Assembly (NCBI RefSeq): GCF_003290125.1
Contig: NZ_QMKH01000002.1
Span: 186,001 to 250,000 of the forward strand
DNA: 64,000 bases
Reading direction: 5' to 3'
DNA from: Microvirga flavescens
GTDB lineage: Bacteria; Pseudomonadota; Alphaproteobacteria; Rhizobiales; Beijerinckiaceae
A program made the translations under genes and the position numbers. The number at the start of each line of letters is the position of its first letter. Positions within the stretch are counted from its first letter, which is position 1. The notes beneath the pieces were generated by a model. That model worked only from the letters and a program-made list of their open reading frames with translations. It made no database searches and had not been told where the DNA came from. Positions 57,801 through 64,000 of the stretch are shown here, piece after piece.

Positions 57801-58888
57801 CCGTTGACGCCCTCCGCGGAACCCATTTGAGCGGCCCGCTCGTACCACAGGTGCGCCTCATGCACGTTGTGGCGGCGACCGTTCGGGCGAAAGATGGCTC
57901 CAAGTTCGACCATAGCGGGAACACTGCCCTTGCTGGCGGCGTCGCGCAGGATCTCAAGCCCTTTCTGTTCGTCGCGCGGCACGCCGTTTCCACGGTCGTA
58001 CATCAATCCGATCTGAAAGAGCGCGTATCTGTCGAAGAGAGAAGAGGCCTTTTGGAAGTGACGCAAAGCCTCGTCGTAACGACGTGTCCCATTCGCTCCC
58101 TCCAGAGCCATGATTCCGAGTCCCGTCATGCCAGGCGGATAACCGAGGTCGGCGGCCTGTTCGAAGTAACTCTGCGCCTTGGGGGCATCCTTGGGAACGC
58201 CGCGACCGCGCAAATAGAAATAGCCAAGACGAACCAGGGCATCCGCATCTCCGGCCCGCGCTGCGTCTTCGTAGAATTCCCTTGCGCGCGCTTCATCTTT
58301 ATCGACGCCCCAACCGTCCGCATATTGGCCTCCGAGCGCCGTCAGCGCGTCCGGTTGCCCACGTTGCGCAGCCTTGATGAAAAGCCGCCGCGCGGCTTCG
58401 TAGTCGCGAGGCAGCACATCGCCGGCACTGTAGGCGTAACCCAGATTGACCATGCCCTCCGTATCGCCCAACTCGGCGGCGCGCCTGTAATGGTCGATGG
58501 CGGCCTCGCGATTGCGCGCAATTCCAACGGCGAGCGAATAGCGCCAGCCCATTTCCGAAATACTAAAGGCGTGTCCGCCATCGGCGGCACGGTTGAATTC
58601 CTGCGTCGCACGCTCGAAATCGCCCATATGGAGATAAGCGCGCCCGAGATGATGATGCAGCCGCGCAATGCCGGGATATTCTTTGATAGCCACCTCGCAG
58701 ATGATCTGCGTAATCGTGGGATCAAAGCGTCCGCTATAAACGGGCTTGATGGACCGCGGGATTGAAAGATCGCCAGGTGCGGCCCCAAGCCTGTCGCAAG
58801 CGACCACGATTGCGGCTTTTTCCTCTTGCCCAACGGCCGGTAACGTAAAAAGAGCCGGGAGAACCGCAAGCCACCTTGAGAAACGCAT
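54845..58888 (-). CDS. Giant Sel1-repeat periplasmic protein
   Basis: 1347 residues: a signal peptide (LAVLPALFTLPAVGQ, cleaved near residue 21), a short N-terminal domain with two cysteines (VACDRL, IICEVAI), then 30 or more Sel1/TPR-like repeats of about 36 residues running almost to the C-terminus (pattern A-x-x-x-L-G-x-x-Y-x-x-G-x-G-V-x-x-D). There is no catalytic domain. The array would form a very long right-handed superhelix for protein binding in the periplasm. ExoR and other Sel1 proteins of rhizobia act as regulators or scaffolds, but this one is far larger. GGAGAG precedes ATG 58888. Confidence 0.92.
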   Translation of the reverse strand: MRFSRWLAVLPALFTLPAVGQEEKAAIVVACDRLGAAPGDLSIPRSIKPVYSGRFDPTITQIICEVAIKEYPGIARLHHHLGRAYLHMGDFERATQEFNRAADGGHAFSISEMGWRYSLAVGIARNREAAIDHYRRAAELGDTEGMVNLGYAYSAGDVLPRDYEAARRLFIKAAQRGQPDALTALGGQYADGWGVDKDEARAREFYEDAARAGDADALVRLGYFYLRGRGVPKDAPKAQSYFEQAADLGYPPGMTGLGIMALEGANGTRRYDEALRHFQKASSLFDRYALFQIGLMYDRGNGVPRDEQKGLEILRDAASKGSVPAMVELGAIFRPNGRRHNVHEAHLWYERAAQMGSAEGVNGLGLIAEQWADHVLARRYYEDALVLGSSAASNNLAVLLSAGLGGPADRVRARSLYRRAVADRSSVTMTNFALSLMNPKAGPVDEYAARGWLLKAAERNTRSSSRAMLELGMLLLDGRGGPADLLAARTYLELAAGWNESEAYIPLALLQKRGIGGPQDLSGARRHLTTASSRNSNMGKVALAEFLLEFSKDADDLATARRLLVQTDASGSARARVVLAYLDQRDAPAAPSDNGDILDALAKMSFSNEKLLITAASQGSTKAMVMLARNLKPRSPSQDGWLSRVWIELAAARKNPDALLELGSLHAKGEGMPRDPGKALALFKESAALGNADAMSEIGILLASGAGVAKDDVEATRWFKKSADAGSMNGIFNLAGAYLNGRGVAANLSKGRNLLERAAEAKHAEAMGLLGQMLRKGAGGKKDEERAARLFAEAAEGSDVLSLLNHALLLTKGTGTKLDRVKAIPFIEKAARLENRTAMTLLAFKLAHGDGVARNERAAVEWYKRIADEPGGKNEFEIGFLYERGIDSDPPDYAEAFEAYERAIKLDHATAHLRIGFLYKAGKGVARNEDQARRHFEVAESKGMKSALIALGDLTLNDESNPRRVEDARSFYRRAAAAGLAEGFVHLGNTYYSGEGKDRNLALARKAYLQAAEAGDRSGMYSLGYMLRVGEGGAIDLVDARKWIEKAAQQDDASAMRELAYMNERGVGMPEDFKAAREWYQKAAEAGDLFAMNAFGFFNTEGIGGFRDEETGARWYRRAADRGLATATGNLAYAYANGYGIPRNFAQARHYYGLAIERGHVAAMHGLGWLERSGLDGERDNVAARQWWEKAAAKGHAPSMADLARLYEEGWGVQPDAARAREYRMKAADAGHNDSAVRLAEDAFSSGEGAPGEARRWYLIAAKRGHIPAMQSLGRLLLTGQGGPVDYIQAREWFKKAADKGDSASLRFLARIYREGLGIPADPAKADAIERRSEDKDGVPRFHRRVS

Positions 58889-59021
58889 GATTCACTCTCC
58901 AATGGGCAGAGCGTATCAGGAATTTATGGCTGCAAAAGATACCTTGTATCTACATTTACGGTTGTGATCAGAAGCTGAGAAGCGTCTTCCCTCCCACACA
59001 GTTTTGTACCATATTCGTTCT

Positions 59022-61739
<2,718 letters not shown>

Positions 61740-61800
61740 CTTGCGTTCCCGCATGCCTTGAACACAAGCTAATCGCCACGGTGAAACGACCACAGGCCGA

Positions 61801-63153
61801 TCACAGCGGCATGGTCATGATGCAGTGCAGGCCTTGCGGCAGGAAGCGCATCGCCACCGTGCCTTTGAGCTCGTGCTTGATGTTGCGTTCGATCAACCTT
61901 GAACCGAAGCCCTGGCGGATGACTTCGCGCACGATGGGGCCGCCTCTCTCCACCCATTCGACGGAGAAGATGGACTTGCCATCAGCATCTATACTCTTGC
62001 GCCAGGTGATCTCGACGTGACCATCGGGGACCGAGAGCGCGCCGTACTTGGCGGCATTGGTGGCCAGTTCGTGGAACGCCATGCCGAAGCAGACGGACTG
62101 CCTCGGCGTAAGTCGCGTGGGTTCACCAGAAACGCGCACGCGCCCCATGTCGAGGCCGCCATAAGGCGCAAGCTCGGCGGAGAGAATTTCCGCGATCGAC
62201 GCACCGTCCCACAATTCCTGCATCAGGATGTTGTGCGTCGCGGATAATGCAAAGAGGCGCGCCTCGAAGGTCTCCCTGAAGGCCGCGAGGCTCTTGCTGC
62301 CGTTCAAGGTGAGCATGGCGAGCGATTGAACCACCGACAGGGTGTTCTTGACCCGGTGGTTCAGCTCGTGGACAAGCAGCTTTCGCCGCTCTTCCGCCTC
62401 CTTGCCTTCGGTCACGTCGAGGCACGCGCCGACCATATGAGGGGCGGGTTGCCCATTCGTATCGCGCACGAGCCTGACACGGGAATACATCCACCGCACC
62501 GCGCCGTCGGCCCTGATCGCCCTGAATTCATAATCGGCCCCGCCGCTCGTGCGCGCGGTGTGAACCGTTTGAGTGATCATCTCGTGGTCGTCGGGGTGGA
62601 CAAAGTGGAGAAAGTCACGGCCCGCGCGCGGCGATTGGCTGGGCAGGACGCCGAACAGGCGGCAGAGCGCCGCATCCCACTCCACCTGATCCTCGCGCAT
62701 GTTCCAGCGCCAGGTTCCCGTACCGGAGGCGTCCAGCACCGTCACCAACCGCCCCTGCGCCACCTCGAGCCGCTCCACAGCGGCCCGCAACGAAGCGGCC
62801 ACGATGACCGACAGGCCCGCGCCGAAGAGATAAAGGCCCGACTCGGCAAACTGCTCCGCGGAGGACATATCCCCGCCCCGCGGGAAAACGAAAAGAGCCA
62901 CCAGCACGCTCACCAGCACAGCGAAGGCTCCAGCCCCCGCCCCACCCAGAACGGCGGCCATGAGCACTACCGGATAAAGCGTGATGTCGAGAATATTGCC
63001 GCCGAGGATTGGAGTAAGCGCGAAACGCCCGAGAATAGCCGCAGACATCATCCCGGCTGTCACGAGATAAGAGACGGGCGAATTCGCCGGAACAACCTTC
63101 GTGTAACGGGTGAGCAAGGGAAAGACCCTCAGCGTGCCTTCACAGAATAACAT
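61801..63153 (-). CDS. Membrane HWE-family histidine kinase, candidate PhyK-like stress sensor
   Basis: 450 residues: an N-terminal membrane domain with about four helices (30-120, DUF4118-like), a PAS domain (about 135-255), HWE kinase core with phospho-acceptor H266 in HELNHRVKN, and an ATPase domain with FHELATNAAKYGAL and SVEWVERGGP. It is divergent from nepR-ecfG across 321 bp and has its own EcfG-type promoter, matching kinases that phosphorylate PhyR. ATG 63153 has a poor ribosome site and lies inside a 19-bp repeat; a TTG at residue 13 (TTGCTCACC) is an alternative start. Confidence 0.88.
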   Translation of the reverse strand: MLFCEGTLRVFPLLTRYTKVVPANSPVSYLVTAGMMSAAILGRFALTPILGGNILDITLYPVVLMAAVLGGAGAGAFAVLVSVLVALFVFPRGGDMSSAEQFAESGLYLFGAGLSVIVAASLRAAVERLEVAQGRLVTVLDASGTGTWRWNMREDQVEWDAALCRLFGVLPSQSPRAGRDFLHFVHPDDHEMITQTVHTARTSGGADYEFRAIRADGAVRWMYSRVRLVRDTNGQPAPHMVGACLDVTEGKEAEERRKLLVHELNHRVKNTLSVVQSLAMLTLNGSKSLAAFRETFEARLFALSATHNILMQELWDGASIAEILSAELAPYGGLDMGRVRVSGEPTRLTPRQSVCFGMAFHELATNAAKYGALSVPDGHVEITWRKSIDADGKSIFSVEWVERGGPIVREVIRQGFGSRLIERNIKHELKGTVAMRFLPQGLHCIMTMPL

Positions 63154-63194
63154 TCCGTTGCAAAAGGTCTAGTATATAACATTCCGCTGCAAAA
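63147..63194. repeat. Two 19-bp direct repeats, 29-bp period
   Basis: ATAACATTCCGTTGCAAAA (63147-63165) and the same with one C-for-T change (63176-63194). The first copy overlaps the kinase start codon. The repeats lie in the leader of the kinase transcript predicted from the upstream EcfG-type promoter. They could be a tandem operator or a recent duplication. Confidence 0.7.
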
Positions 63195-63287
63195 TATTTC
63201 AGTAATTCGAACCCGCTAATCGACCGCCCGAGCGACTTACGCGGCACAAGACTCTCCGCACCGCTCCCCTTTTTCTATCGAACAACA

Positions 63288-63312
63288 AACGTCATCGCCC
63301 CTGGATCGTTCC
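63288..63312 (-). promoter_or_regulatory. EcfG-type promoter of the HWE kinase gene
   Basis: On the minus strand GGAAC (63312-63308), 16-base spacer, CGTT (63291-63288): an exact consensus match. The start site would lie near 63281, with a leader of about 128 nt to ATG 63153. The promoter is oriented away from nepR. Confidence 0.7.
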
Positions 63313-63387
63313 TCGGCAAAGCCGTTCGCCGGCGACTGGCGCGGGCCTTGTCGAGGAAGTTATCCCCAACCTACTGCGCCCGTCTCA

Positions 63388-63412
63388 GGAACGATGCCTT
63401 GGCTAAGGCGTT
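63388..63412 (+). promoter_or_regulatory. EcfG-type autoregulatory promoter of nepR-ecfG
   Basis: GGAAC (63388-63392), 16-base spacer, CGTT (63409-63412). The start site would be near 63419, 56 bases before the nepR ATG. Autoregulation of nepR-ecfG by EcfG is standard for this pathway. Confidence 0.82.
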
Positions 63413-63474
63413 GTTTCCTCAGCGACAGGGTTTGCCTTTGCGTGCGGCCCGGATGAGGGGAGGTTGCATAACCA

Positions 63475-63741
63475 ATGCGGCAGAACGATCCCAGTAAGCT
63501 GAAGTCTCCCGCTTACGGACGCGGCGCGGAAGACTTGGCGATAGGCTTGAAACGAGAAAAGCGGCCAGCCTTGAGCCGCTCTGTCCAGCACCAGATCGGG
63601 CGGCGTCTCCAAAGTTTCTATGACAGCCTGGCGCTCGATGAGCCGGTGCCACCGCGATTCATGGAAATCATCGACCAGCTCGAGCAGTTCGAGTGCGGCC
63701 AGGACGACGCGGGGCGCAACCGGAGGAAGCAGCATTCATGA
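63475..63741 (+). CDS. nepR: NepR anti-sigma factor
   Basis: 88 residues with the NepR core of two helices: IGRRLQSFYDSLALDEPVPPRF followed by MEIIDQLEQFE, flanked by charged disordered termini. It sequesters EcfG until phosphorylated PhyR binds it. GGGGAGG lies 10 bases before ATG 63475. Its stop overlaps the ecfG start (ATGA), so the two are translationally coupled. phyR is not in the window; the divergent position it often takes is occupied by an HWE kinase. Confidence 0.9.
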   Translation: MRQNDPSKLKSPAYGRGAEDLAIGLKREKRPALSRSVQHQIGRRLQSFYDSLALDEPVPPRFMEIIDQLEQFECGQDDAGRNRRKQHS

Positions 63742-64000
63742 GCATCGACAATACCCTGCGCGACGCCATGCTGAAGGCAACCCCGAACCTCCGTGCCTTC
63801 GCCATCTCGCTCACGAACAACGTCGACAGAGCCGACGATCTCGTTCAGGAAACGTTGATGCGCGCCATCGCGAATATCAGTCGCTTTCACCCTGGCACGA
63901 ACATGCAGGCGTGGCTCTTTACGATCTTGCGCAACCTGTTCCACTCGGAATACCGCAAGCGGCGGCGGGAGGTTGAGGATGCGGACGGGAAATATGCCGC
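63738..64000 (+). CDS. ecfG: General stress ECF sigma factor EcfG (partial)
   Basis: The first 87 residues are visible before the window ends. ATG 63738 overlaps the nepR stop. Region 2 is clear: ATPNLRAFAISLTNNVDRADDLVQETLMRA and then AWLFTILRNLFHSEYRKRRRE, the -10 recognition helix of ECF sigma factors of the EcfG (ECF15) group. Together with NepR and the EcfG promoters in the window this identifies the general stress response sigma factor. The C-terminal region 4 lies outside. Confidence 0.9.
   Translation, partial: MSIDNTLRDAMLKATPNLRAFAISLTNNVDRADDLVQETLMRAIANISRFHPGTNMQAWLFTILRNLFHSEYRKRRREVEDADGKYA

Overview
The window is GC-rich chromosomal DNA, almost certainly from an alphaproteobacterium of the order Hyphomicrobiales (Rhizobiales). 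Evidence: HWE-type histidine kinases, a NepR/EcfG general-stress module, an lsrB-like LysR gene beside trxB with an AbcR-like small RNA downstream, DUF992 and DUF3775 proteins, and a zinc-ligand-poor DnaG of the kind I recall from this order. The genus cannot be fixed from the sequence alone.

Layout. 1-4720: amino-acid catabolism locus (M20 peptidase, two divergent colinear class I/II aminotransferases, YheO-type regulator, ornithine cyclodeaminase/mu-crystallin reductase). 4721-11392: minus-strand type I secretion operon: two repeat-containing candidate substrates (one a Ser/Asp/Asn tandem-repeat protein), a PrtD-type ABC exporter with a long N-terminal extension, and an HlyD adaptor. 11393-13200: gene-poor, partly AT-rich patch with two small hypothetical genes. 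13222-24243: orphan HWE kinase, tRNA-Ile2(CAU), adenylate cyclase, Ku, 2OG-oxygenase-like protein, two small envelope proteins, Fsr-type efflux pump, YkgJ-type cysteine-cluster protein, VIT1/CCC1 and MgtC/DUF4010 membrane proteins. 24296-43650: conserved housekeeping core (rpoD, dnaG, YqeY, carA, carB, greA, ELM1-like, trxB, lsrB-like) with regulators and transporters between. 43651-43967: a small-RNA gene. 43968-58888: fadD, EF-G-like GTPase, DUF992, aspartate aminotransferase, a Bug/TctC receptor, PQQ-type sugar dehydrogenase, an HlyD remnant, C13-type peptidase, SemiSWEET and a 1347-residue Sel1-repeat protein. 59022-64000: uvrB, then an HWE kinase divergent from nepR-ecfG, the last gene running off the end.

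The most connected observation is regulatory. The window carries the stress sigma factor and its anti-sigma factor, and I find the EcfG-type promoter GGAAC-N16/17-CGTT four times at sensible positions: before nepR-ecfG, before the divergent kinase, before ku, and before the DUF992 gene. This ties double-strand-break repair and a periplasmic protein of unknown function to the general stress response. The second strong observation is a roughly 123-nt RNA gene downstream of the LysR gene, with a promoter, three stem-loops, a loop containing CUUCCUCCC and a Rho-independent terminator, which fits the AbcR (alpha-r15) family in both structure and neighbourhood.

Start codons were re-assigned where a Shine-Dalgarno sequence or family alignment favoured an internal start; each entry says so. 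Many long frames opposite real genes are GC-driven shadows and were left out.
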